Origin: Nocardia rosealba
GTDB lineage: Bacteria; Actinomycetota; Actinomycetes; Mycobacteriales; Mycobacteriaceae
DNA: 64,000 nucleotides
Assembly: GCF_020216065.1 (NCBI RefSeq)
Contig: NZ_JAIWNA010000004.1
Location: 186,001 to 250,000 of the forward strand
Reading direction: 5' to 3'
In this document: positions 18,875 through 26,392 of the stretch, in pieces
How the letters are laid out: each line of letters begins with the position of its first letter
How positions within the stretch are numbered: position 1 is the first letter of the stretch
Position numbers and translations under genes: made by a program
The notes under the pieces: model-generated
What the model was told of the DNA's origin: nothing
The model's database searches: none
The model's input: the letters and a program-made list of their open reading frames with translations, nothing else

Positions 18875-21800
18875 GTGGCCGAACAAGAGCCGCTGGACAC
18901 AACACAACAGGATGCCGATCAATTGCCGGAGCGAATTCGAGTTCATGCACTGGCCAAACGACTGGGAGTGACCAGCAAGCGCATCCTGGCCAAATTGGCG
19001 GAGCTGGGCGCCGAGGCGCGCAGCGTGCAATCCAATGTCGACCGAGCGGTCGCCGAGACCGTACGCGACGCGATCGCCGCCGCCGACGCCGAAACCGGCG
19101 AACCCCCGGCACCCGCCCCGACCACCAGGGGTAGGAAGAAAGCCACCGCACCCGTCGCCGAGCAGCCGGCCGACCCGACCACCACCTTGTTCTCCGCGCC
19201 CGAGGTCGCGCGCCCCGACGAGGTGTTCGCCCCGATGGCCGACGACGCCCACACCGGGCTGTTCACGCACCGGGCGACCGAGGAACCGGCCCCCGAACCG
19301 GTGGCCTTCGAGGCGCCCTCGGTCGGTATGCCGCTGTTCCTGCCGCCCGACGCGAGCGCCGCCGAAGAGGCGCGCAAGCGCCGTCGCGCCGAACGCGCGC
19401 CCAAGAAGGTGGAAGAGCCCGTCGAGGAGCCCGAGGCGCTCGACGAGACCGAGGCCACCGACCAGTCCGGTGACACCGACACCGATACCGACTCCGACAG
19501 TGACAACGACGCCGACGGGCAGCCGCGCCGTCGTCGTCGTGGGCGCCGTGGTCGCGGTCGCGGCCGTGGCGAGCAGTCCGCCGACGGCGAGGACAACGAC
19601 AGCGACGAGCACGACACCGAGGACGAGCCCGCCGCCGAGCAGCCCGCCCCGGCCGAGGCCGAGCAGTCCGACGACTCCGACGAAGACGACGACAACCAGC
19701 CCGAGGGCGCGAGCCGTCGCCGTCGGCGCCGTCGTCGTCGCAAGGTCGGTGGGGACTCCGCCGACACCGACGCCGCCGAGGACGACCCGCCGAACACGGT
19801 CGTGCACGAGCGCGAGCCGCGCAACAAGAGCCGCAGCCGGGCCGGTGCCTCCGACGAGGTGCAGGGCATCTCCGGTTCCACCCGCCTGGAAGCCAAGCGT
19901 CAGCGCCGCCGCGACGGCCGCGACGCGGGCCGCCGTCGTCCGCCGATCCTCACCGAGTCGGAGTTCCTCGCCCGTCGCGAGGCCGTCGACCGGGTGATGG
20001 TCGTGCGCGAGAAGGCGTTCGATCCGGCCGAACACGCACCGGGCCACCAGACCACCACGCAGGTCGCGGTGCTCGAGGACAACATCCTCGTCGAGCACTT
20101 CGTGACCAGCTCCGGTCAGGCATCGATGGTCGGCAACGTGTACCTGGGCAAGGTGCAGAACGTGCTGCCGAGCATGGAGGCCGCGTTCATCGACATCGGC
20201 CGCGGCCGCAACGGTGTGCTCTACGCCGGTGAGGTGAACTGGGAGGCCGCCGGTCTCGGCGGCAAGGAACGCAAGATCGAGCAGGCGCTCAAGCCGGGCG
20301 ACACCGTGCTGGTCCAGGTCTCCAAGGACCCGGTCGGCCACAAGGGTGCGCGCCTGACCACCCAGATCTCCCTCGCTGGTCGCTTCCTGGTGTACGTGCC
20401 GGGTGGCACCTCCACCGGGATCAGCCGCAAGCTGCCCGACACCGAGCGCAAGCGCCTCAAGGAGATCCTGCGCGAGATCGTGCCCGCCGACGCGGGCGTC
20501 ATCATCCGCACCGCCTCCGAAGGTGTGAGCGAGCCCGAGCTGGCGCGCGACGTGGAACGCCTGCAGGCCACCTGGCGCACCATCGAAGAGGCCTCGAAGA
20601 ACGCGGCCAAGGACGCGCCCAAGGCTCTCTACGAAGAGCCGGACATGCTGGTGAAGGTCATCCGCGACCTGTTCAACGAGGACTTCGCCAAGCTGGTCAT
20701 CGAGGGTGACCGCGCGTGGAGCACCGTCGAGAACTATGTGCGAACCGTCGCCCCCGACCTGCTGCCGCGGGTGAACCGGCACGAGAACAACGGTGTCGAC
20801 GTGTTCGACGCCTACCGCATCGACGAGCAGCTGGCCAAGGCGCTCGACCGCAAGGTATGGCTGCCCTCGGGCGGCACCCTGGTGATCGACCGCACCGAGG
20901 CGATGACCGTCGTCGACGTAAACACCGGCAAGTTCACCGGTTCCGGCTCTTCGAACCTCGAGGAGACCGTCACCAAGAACAACCTGGAGGCGGCCGAGGA
21001 GATCGTGCGCCAGATGCGGCTGCGCGACATCGGCGGCATGATCGTCGTCGACTTCATCGACATGGTGCTCGAGTCCAACCGCGATCTGGTGCTGCGCCGC
21101 CTCACCGAGGCCCTCGGCCGCGACCGCACCCGCCACCAGGTGTCGGAAGTCACCTCGCTGGGTCTGGTCCAGATGACGCGCAAGAAGCTGGGCACCGGCC
21201 TGGTCGAGGCGTTCTCCACCACCTGTGAGCACTGCCACGGCCGCGGCATCCTCGTGCACTCCTACCCGGTCGATTCCGGGTCGGGCATCGAGGAACCGCG
21301 CGGCAAGGAGAGCGGTTCGCGGCGTCGCCGCGGCAAGGACAAGGACCGCGACGCCAAGCCCGCGCAGGCGGTCGCACCGGCCACCAACGGCACCGCGCCG
21401 GTCGCCGAGGCCGACGAGGAGGATATCGCCGTCAAGCGCGCCCACCCGGTCGCGCTGGCGATGGCCGCCCACCACGGCGACGAGGACGGCGAGACAGTGT
21501 CGGCCGAGGTCGAGACCGAGCAGCCGGCTCCCGAGCCGACCCGCTCGCGCTCCAGGTCCCGGTCGCGGCGGTCCAACCGCGCCGCGCAGGCCGAGACCGC
21601 GATCGACAGCCCCGCGCTGACCGGGGTCGTCCCGGCCGAGGACGAGGTGGTCGAGGAAGTCGTCGTCACGCCTGCCCCGGCCGACGAGGCGCCGACGGTC
21701 GAGCCCGTCGAATCGTCCTCACTCGCCCGGGAGCCCGTCGCTCCGGCCGCCGAGGAATCCCCGGTGGCCGAGGAACCGGCCGCCCGGGCGCCGCGTAGGC

Positions 21801-21994
21801 GTCGTGTAGCCCGTTCGACGGCGGCTCCGGCCGCCGACAGCGCGGGCGCGGTGTTCGTCGTCTCGGCGAACGAGCAGCCGCCCGCGGCAGCCGTCGTGGA
21901 CTTCGACGCCGAACCCGTCGTCGTCCCGCAGCGCAAGCCGCGCAGGCGTGCGGTGGCACGTCCGGCGGGCGCGCCTGCGCCGGAATCGAACTGA
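18875..21994 (+). CDS. rne: Ribonuclease E/G
   Basis: Endonuclease for rRNA processing and mRNA decay. It has 1039 residues from the GTG at 18875, which has GGAG 6 bases upstream. Residues 20-67 (RIRVHALAKRLGVTSKRIL and onward) resemble the N-terminal domain of initiation factor IF-2. A long disordered region follows, alternating acidic and Arg-rich runs, to about residue 360. The catalytic core has an S1 domain, the two metal aspartates in VVDVNTG (about 681) and IVVDFID (about 726), and the zinc-link CEHC near 784. The Arg/Glu-rich C-terminal tail of about 250 residues probably binds RNA and partner proteins. A terminator hairpin follows. Confidence 0.94.
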   Translation: MAEQEPLDTTQQDADQLPERIRVHALAKRLGVTSKRILAKLAELGAEARSVQSNVDRAVAETVRDAIAAADAETGEPPAPAPTTRGRKKATAPVAEQPADPTTTLFSAPEVARPDEVFAPMADDAHTGLFTHRATEEPAPEPVAFEAPSVGMPLFLPPDASAAEEARKRRRAERAPKKVEEPVEEPEALDETEATDQSGDTDTDTDSDSDNDADGQPRRRRRGRRGRGRGRGEQSADGEDNDSDEHDTEDEPAAEQPAPAEAEQSDDSDEDDDNQPEGASRRRRRRRRRKVGGDSADTDAAEDDPPNTVVHEREPRNKSRSRAGASDEVQGISGSTRLEAKRQRRRDGRDAGRRRPPILTESEFLARREAVDRVMVVREKAFDPAEHAPGHQTTTQVAVLEDNILVEHFVTSSGQASMVGNVYLGKVQNVLPSMEAAFIDIGRGRNGVLYAGEVNWEAAGLGGKERKIEQALKPGDTVLVQVSKDPVGHKGARLTTQISLAGRFLVYVPGGTSTGISRKLPDTERKRLKEILREIVPADAGVIIRTASEGVSEPELARDVERLQATWRTIEEASKNAAKDAPKALYEEPDMLVKVIRDLFNEDFAKLVIEGDRAWSTVENYVRTVAPDLLPRVNRHENNGVDVFDAYRIDEQLAKALDRKVWLPSGGTLVIDRTEAMTVVDVNTGKFTGSGSSNLEETVTKNNLEAAEEIVRQMRLRDIGGMIVVDFIDMVLESNRDLVLRRLTEALGRDRTRHQVSEVTSLGLVQMTRKKLGTGLVEAFSTTCEHCHGRGILVHSYPVDSGSGIEEPRGKESGSRRRRGKDKDRDAKPAQAVAPATNGTAPVAEADEEDIAVKRAHPVALAMAAHHGDEDGETVSAEVETEQPAPEPTRSRSRSRSRRSNRAAQAETAIDSPALTGVVPAEDEVVEEVVVTPAPADEAPTVEPVESSSLAREPVAPAAEESPVAEEPAARAPRRRRVARSTAAPAADSAGAVFVVSANEQPPAAAVVDFDAEPVVVPQRKPRRRAVARPAGAPAPESN

Positions 21995-22000
21995 GGTGAC

Positions 22001-22037
22001 GTCCCCCGATTCGGCCCTGACCGGCCGAATTGGGGGA
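22001..22037 (+). terminator. Terminator hairpin after rne
   Basis: GTCCCCCGATTCGGCC at 22001-22016 pairs with 22023-22037 through a 16-bp stem with one G-T pair, loop CTGACC. It lies 7 bases after the rne stop. Confidence 0.7.
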
Positions 22038-22053
22038 CGGCATACCGTTCTGG

Positions 22054-22059
22054 TAACCT
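22054..22059 (+). promoter_or_regulatory. Possible -10 of the rplU-rpmA promoter
   Basis: TAACCT between the rne terminator and rplU. Transcription from here would give an rplU leader of about 165 bases that includes the palindromic hairpin at 22137-22152. Confidence 0.35.
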
Positions 22060-22129
22060 AGGTCGGTCGCTGCCCAGCGATTGGGCATCTGGCCGGACGG
22101 CCGGGTGATACCGCAGGCAGGCAGCTAAC

Positions 22130-22160
22130 GTTCTTCCCCCGCACGTGCGGGGATGAGCCC
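22130..22160 (+). repeat. Solitary type I-E CRISPR-repeat-like hairpin in the rplU leader
   Basis: A perfect palindrome CCCCGCACGTGCGGGG (22137-22152) is followed by ATGAGCCC. The pattern CCCCGC-N4-GCGGGGATGANCCC is that of actinobacterial type I-E CRISPR repeats. Only one copy is present and no cas gene is in the window, so it is not an array. It may simply be an rplU leader hairpin. Confidence 0.35.
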
Positions 22161-22226
22161 AGGAATACGCGTCGCAGCTGCGGCGTGGACATGTGCAGGA
22201 CCAACGTGAGTGGAGGAAGCCGACCG

Positions 22227-22538
22227 ATGGCAGCGTACGCAATCGTCAAGACCGGCGGAAAGCAGTACAAGGTCGCGGTCGGTGACCTGGTGAAGGTCGA
22301 GAAGATCGAGGGCAAGCCCGGCGACGCCGTGGCCCTGACCCCGGTTCTCGTCGTCGACGGCGCCGATCTGACCACCGATGCCGACAAGCTGGCCAAGATC
22401 TCCGTGGCCGCCGAGGTCGTCGATCAGACCAAGGGTCCGAAGATCCGGATTCACAAGTTCAAGAACAAGACCGGCTACCACAAGCGCCAGGGTCACCGTC
22501 AGCCGCTGACGGTCATCAAGGTCACCGGCATCAAGTAA
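22227..22538 (+). CDS. rplU: 50S ribosomal protein L21
   Basis: 103-residue ribosomal protein that binds 23S rRNA. The whole chain matches L21, from AYAIVKTGGKQYKV to the Lys/His-rich HKFKNKTGYHKRQGHR end. The ATG at 22227 has GGAGG 10 bases upstream; the open frame reaches further but adds a non-conserved segment. It is followed after 22 bases by rpmA, as in nearly all bacteria. Confidence 0.97.
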   Translation: MAAYAIVKTGGKQYKVAVGDLVKVEKIEGKPGDAVALTPVLVVDGADLTTDADKLAKISVAAEVVDQTKGPKIRIHKFKNKTGYHKRQGHRQPLTVIKVTGIK

Positions 22539-22560
22539 GAATTCCCGAGGAGACGAAGCA

Positions 22561-22827
22561 ATGGCACATAAGAAGGGTGCATCCAGCTCCCGGAACGGTC
22601 GTGATTCGAACGCCCAGCGCCTCGGCGTGAAGCGCTTCGGCGGCCAGAAGGTCAGCGCGGGCGAGATCCTCGTCCGTCAGCGCGGAACCCACTTCCACCC
22701 CGGCGTCAACGTCGGCCGTGGTGGCGACGACACCCTGTTCGCCCTCGCGGCGGGCGCGGTCGAGTTCGGCACCAAGCGTGGCCGCAAGACCGTCAACATC
22801 GTTGTCCCGGAGCCGGTCCAGGCCTGA
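22561..22827 (+). CDS. rpmA: 50S ribosomal protein L27
   Basis: 88 residues. The N-terminus AHKKGASSSRNGRDS reaches the peptidyl-transferase centre in the ribosome. It begins directly with MAHKKG, so there is no cleavable N-terminal extension as in Firmicutes. GAGGAG ribosome site upstream. A strong terminator follows. Confidence 0.97.
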   Translation: MAHKKGASSSRNGRDSNAQRLGVKRFGGQKVSAGEILVRQRGTHFHPGVNVGRGGDDTLFALAAGAVEFGTKRGRKTVNIVVPEPVQA

Positions 22828-22858
22828 CCGCCTGGAGCGTCAGCTCCCCACGGACACC

Positions 22859-22889
22859 AGAGCGGGTCAGGGTTTCCCTGACCCGCTCT
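22859..22889 (+). terminator. Terminator after rpmA
   Basis: Perfect 14-bp stem AGAGCGGGTCAGGG-ttt-CCCTGACCCGCTCT, followed by GTCGTGTTCTT. It separates rplU-rpmA from obgE. Confidence 0.8.
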
Positions 22890-22945
22890 GTCGTGTTCTT
22901 CCACCCTTACCGCAAACGACAAGTCAGAAGGAGGAGGATCAACCC

Positions 22946-24409
22946 ATGTCCAAATTCATCGACCGCGTCGTGCTGCATGTTCGTGCCGGTAGAGGTGGAC
23001 ACGGTTGCGCCTCGGTGCATCGTGAGAAGTTCAAGCCGCTCGGCGGTCCCGACGGGGGCAACGGCGGCAACGGTGGCGATGTGATCCTCGAGGTCGACGC
23101 CAACGTGCACACCCTGCTCGATTTCCACTTCCATCCCCACGCCAAGGCGGGCAACGGCAAGCCGGGCGAGGGTGGCAACCGCGACGGCAAGCAGGGCACC
23201 GACCTGGTGCTGCAGGTGCCCGACGGCACCGTCGTCGTGGACAGCGACGGCAAGGTCGTGGTCGACCTCGTCGGCGTCGGCAACCGGTTCATCATCGCCC
23301 GTGGTGGTCGTGGTGGGCTCGGCAACGCCTCGCTGGCGTCCAAGGCGCGCAAGGCGCCCGGTTTCGCGCTGCTCGGTGAGGAGGGCGAGGAAATCGATCT
23401 CGTCCTCGAGCTGAAGTCGGTTGCCGACGTCGGTCTGGTCGGGTTCCCGTCGGCCGGTAAGTCGTCGCTGGTCTCGGTGCTCTCGGCTGCGAAGCCGAAG
23501 ATCGCCGACTACCCGTTCACGACGCTCGTGCCGAACCTCGGCGTGGTGCAGTCCGGTGACACCACCTTCACCGTCGCCGACGTACCCGGCCTGATCCCCG
23601 GCGCCAGCCAGGGTCGCGGCCTCGGGCTCGACTTCCTGCGCCACCTGGAACGGTGCGCGGTACTCGCCCACGTCGTGGACTGCGCGACACTCGAACCCGG
23701 CCGCGACCCCGTCTCCGATGTCGACGCGCTCGAGGCCGAGCTCGCCGCGTACAAGCCCGCGCTCTCCGGTGACGAGAGCCTGGGTGACCTGGCCGATCGC
23801 CCGCGCGTGGTCATCCTGAACAAGACCGACGTCCCCGACGGCAAAGAGCTCGCCGAGATGGTGACGCCCGAGTTCACCGCCCGCGGCTGGCCGGTCTTCG
23901 AGATCTCGGCCGTGAGCCGCGCCGGTCTGCGCCCGCTGACCTTCGCACTGGCCGACATGGTCCGCCAGTACCGCGAAGACCACCCCAAGGCGGCACCCAA
24001 GCGTCCGATCATCCGCCCGATCGCGACCGACGAGTCCGGTTTCAGCGTGATCGCCGATCCGCAGGAACCCGGCGGTTTCATCGTGCGCGGTACCCGGCCG
24101 GAACGCTGGATCCGCCAGACCGATTTCAACAACGACGAGGCCGTCGGCTACCTGGCCGACCGGTTGGCTCGTCTCGGTGTCGAAGCGGAGCTGGTCAAGC
24201 AGGGTGCCGAACCCGGCTGCCCGGTGACCATCGGCGAGGTGACCTTCGAGTGGGAGCCGCAGATCTCGGCCGGTGTCGACATGCAGCCGACCGGGCGTGG
24301 CACCGACCTGCGCCTCGAGAACAACGACCGCATCGGCGCGGCCGAGCGCAAGCTCGCCTCGCAGGCGCGGCGTGGTCTGCTCGACGAGAACGGTGAACGG
24401 AAGAGTTGA
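22946..24409 (+). CDS. obgE: GTPase Obg
   Basis: Essential GTPase for 50S ribosome assembly and stress control. It has 487 residues. The glycine-rich Obg domain spans 1-158, the G1 motif GFPSAGKS is at 166-173, and DVPG and NKTD are the G3 and G4 motifs. The C-terminal OCT domain runs from about 345 and is followed by a short basic/acidic tail. The ATG at 22946 follows AGGAGGAGG; the frame extends upstream through the terminator and is not used. A hairpin ends the gene. Confidence 0.96.
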   Translation: MSKFIDRVVLHVRAGRGGHGCASVHREKFKPLGGPDGGNGGNGGDVILEVDANVHTLLDFHFHPHAKAGNGKPGEGGNRDGKQGTDLVLQVPDGTVVVDSDGKVVVDLVGVGNRFIIARGGRGGLGNASLASKARKAPGFALLGEEGEEIDLVLELKSVADVGLVGFPSAGKSSLVSVLSAAKPKIADYPFTTLVPNLGVVQSGDTTFTVADVPGLIPGASQGRGLGLDFLRHLERCAVLAHVVDCATLEPGRDPVSDVDALEAELAAYKPALSGDESLGDLADRPRVVILNKTDVPDGKELAEMVTPEFTARGWPVFEISAVSRAGLRPLTFALADMVRQYREDHPKAAPKRPIIRPIATDESGFSVIADPQEPGGFIVRGTRPERWIRQTDFNNDEAVGYLADRLARLGVEAELVKQGAEPGCPVTIGEVTFEWEPQISAGVDMQPTGRGTDLRLENNDRIGAAERKLASQARRGLLDENGERKS

Positions 24410-24416
24410 CGGTGGT

Positions 24417-24450
24417 GTCGCGCCCGGCGAAATTCGCTGTCGGGCGCGAC
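24417..24450 (+). terminator. Terminator hairpin between obgE and proB
   Basis: GTCGCGCCCG at 24417-24426 pairs with CGGGCGCGAC at 24441-24450; an inner CGAA/TTCG stem closes the loop. It starts 8 bases after the obgE stop. Confidence 0.6.
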
Positions 24451-24520
24451 GAGTCGGTCGGCATACTGCGGTAGGGCTCCTGCGAGCCCGTCGACGACGA
24501 TTCGTGCAGGGAGTTGGGCG

Positions 24521-25636
24521 ATGCAGGTGGGTTCGGAGCTGAGTCAGGGGCGGGCCGCGATCGTGTCGGCGCGCACCGTGGTGGTCAAGATCGGGTCTTC
24601 GGCTCTGACCAGCCTCGAAGGCGGTCTCGACACCGGTCGGCTCGATCTGCTCGCCGATGCCGTCGAAGCGCGGATGCGCGCCGGGTCCGATGTGGTCGTC
24701 GTGTCCTCGGGTGCCATCGGCGCCGGGCTCGCACCGCTCGGCCTGTCGAAGCGGCCCAAGGATCTGGCCACCAAACAGGCCGCGGCCAGTGTCGGCCAGC
24801 TGGCCCTGGCGCACGCCTGGGGAACCTCGTTCGCCCGCTACGGCCGTACCGTCGGCCAGATACTGCTCTCCGCCGACGATTTCGCCCGCCGGGAGCACCA
24901 TCGCAACGCGCAGCGCACCCTCGACCGGTTGCGCTCGCTCGGGGCGGTCGCGGTGGTCAACGAGAACGACACCGTCGCCACCGAGGAGATCCGTTTCGGT
25001 GACAACGACCGCCTCGCCGCCCTCGTCGCCCACCTCGTCGGCGCCGACGCCCTGATCCTGCTCTCCGATGTGGCCGGGCTCTACGACGGCGACCCGCGCA
25101 AGGGGCCCGCCAATTTCATTCCCGAGGTGCGCGGCAGCGCCGACCTCGACGGTGTCATCGCAGGCAGCGGTGGTGCGCTCGGTACCGGCGGCATGGCCTC
25201 CAAACTGTCGGCCGCCCGCCTCGCCGCCGACGCGGGCATCCCCGTCCTGCTCGCCTCGGCCGCCGAAGCCGCGACCGCCCTCTCCGCGGGCACGGTCGGC
25301 ACCGCCTTCGCCGCCCGCCCCGTGCGCCTGTCGGGCCGCAAGTTCTGGGTCCGCCACGCCGCCGACACCCGCGGCGCCGTCCTGCTCGACGACGGCGCCG
25401 TCGCCGCCGTCGCCGAACGCCGCTCCCTGCTCGCCGCGGGCATCACCGGCCTGCGCGGGCGCTTCTTCGGCGGCGACGTGGTCGACCTCGTCAGCCCCAC
25501 CGACGAGGTCGTCGCCCGAGGCGTCGTCGAATACGACAGCACCGAACTGTCCACCATGCTCGGCCGCTCCACCACCGACCTCCCCGAAACCATGCAGCGC
25601 CCGGTCATCCACGCCGACGACCTCGTCAAGGTGTGA
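24521..25636 (+). CDS. proB: Glutamate 5-kinase
   Basis: First step of proline synthesis: ATP plus glutamate gives glutamyl 5-phosphate. It has 371 residues with the amino-acid-kinase domain (VVKIGSSALT near residue 22, VVSSGAIGAGL, VNENDTVAT) and a C-terminal PUA domain from about 285. ATG 24521 has a GGGAG site. The partner gene proA lies 15.4 kb downstream, separated by accessory genes. No feedback-site change can be judged from sequence alone. Confidence 0.95.
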   Translation: MQVGSELSQGRAAIVSARTVVVKIGSSALTSLEGGLDTGRLDLLADAVEARMRAGSDVVVVSSGAIGAGLAPLGLSKRPKDLATKQAAASVGQLALAHAWGTSFARYGRTVGQILLSADDFARREHHRNAQRTLDRLRSLGAVAVVNENDTVATEEIRFGDNDRLAALVAHLVGADALILLSDVAGLYDGDPRKGPANFIPEVRGSADLDGVIAGSGGALGTGGMASKLSAARLAADAGIPVLLASAAEAATALSAGTVGTAFAARPVRLSGRKFWVRHAADTRGAVLLDDGAVAAVAERRSLLAAGITGLRGRFFGGDVVDLVSPTDEVVARGVVEYDSTELSTMLGRSTTDLPETMQRPVIHADDLVKV

Positions 25637-25683
25637 GCGTCCCGACCTCGACCGACAAGCAGCCGGAGCCGAGCCGCGACGCT

Positions 25684-25958
25684 GTGGTCCTCTCGGTGAA
25701 TCGCGCTTTGTGGCACGAGGTTCGGCCGCTGTCAGGGCGGTGTTCTGCAAGGTGGAAGACGGGGTGATCTCCATCAGGTTCGTCGTCGAGGGAGCGATCA
25801 CCGACGACGATCGCGATTCGACCAGCTGTGTAGCCGCCGAAGTGATCGCGGACTTTCCGGATCACCGGGTGGACGAGCGCATCGAACGCTTGGATCCGCC
25901 GACGAGGGTCGCCATGCCTCCCGGATGGCATCTCGTTTTTCATCGGCGTGAAGGCTGA
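25684..25958 (+). pseudogene. Frameshifted small conserved protein gene
   Basis: Two frames together give one short protein. Frame one from GTG 25684 reads VVLSVNRALWHEV. The other frame from about 25722 reads SAAVRAVFCKVEDGVIS and continues through SCVAAEVIADFPDHRVDERI to the stop at 25958. The join needs one extra base near 25719-25722, so a single-base deletion (or a sequencing error) splits the gene. The combined pattern, A-L-x-x-E-V then acidic IADFP, recalls a widespread family of small proteins sometimes annotated as colicin-D-type immunity proteins; function unproven. It begins 48 bases after proB. Confidence 0.55.
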
Positions 25959-26357
25959 TCGACTGCAGCATGCACACTGACGGCCCGGCGCCTGAGGAGA
26001 ACGTGCCGTCGACGACGGGCGGAAACCGGCCCTGACGGTGGGCGGCTAGTTCCGGATCAGCGTCGGACGGCTCGCGCTGACCGGCGTCACCTGCGCTGAC
26101 CGCGCCGCGTCGACCCGTCTGGCTGCGCCGACCGCGACGCCTAGAGTGCAGCGCCGGTACCAGCCCCGGCAGCTCGTCCCGCTGAGTTCGGTCCGCTCGT
26201 GATCGTCTTGGGCCTGTCCCGAGCTGTACGGGTTGTCCTGCAGCCGTCGACCTATCAAGTCGATGCCTGAAGTTGCCGGCGGGATGACATCAGGCTGGTC
26301 CACGTCGGCCGCGAGACGCGACCGGGGTGAGCGTTCCCCGGCCGAATGCGTCGGATT
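25959..26357. other. Non-coding stretch with remnant of the PPE-like gene end
   Basis: 399 bases without a credible gene. On the minus strand, in the same frame as the PPE-like gene and 30 codons after its TAA stop, it reads VDQPDVIPPATSG, a near copy of the end LDQPGVIPPQR. No promoter or terminator is obvious. Confidence 0.5.
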
Positions 26358-26392
26358 TTATCGCTGCGGCGGGATGACGCCCGGCTGGTCCA
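26277..26392 (-). repeat. 26-bp imperfect direct repeat at the end of the PPE-like gene
   Basis: 26277-26302 and 26367-26392 match at 23 of 26 positions with an offset of exactly 90 bases, which keeps the frame. One copy lies inside the gene's last codons, the other after the stop. Confidence 0.6.

Noticed and set aside
22130..22160. CRISPR array
   Set aside because: Only one repeat-like unit; no second copy at spacer distance and no cas genes.
22907..25801. 964-codon minus-strand open frame over obgE and proB
   Set aside because: Both plus-strand genes are certain; this frame has no recognisable domain.
26046..26303. 85-codon minus-strand frame after the PPE-like gene
   Set aside because: Only its first part resembles the end of the PPE-like protein. 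It looks like a remnant, not a gene.
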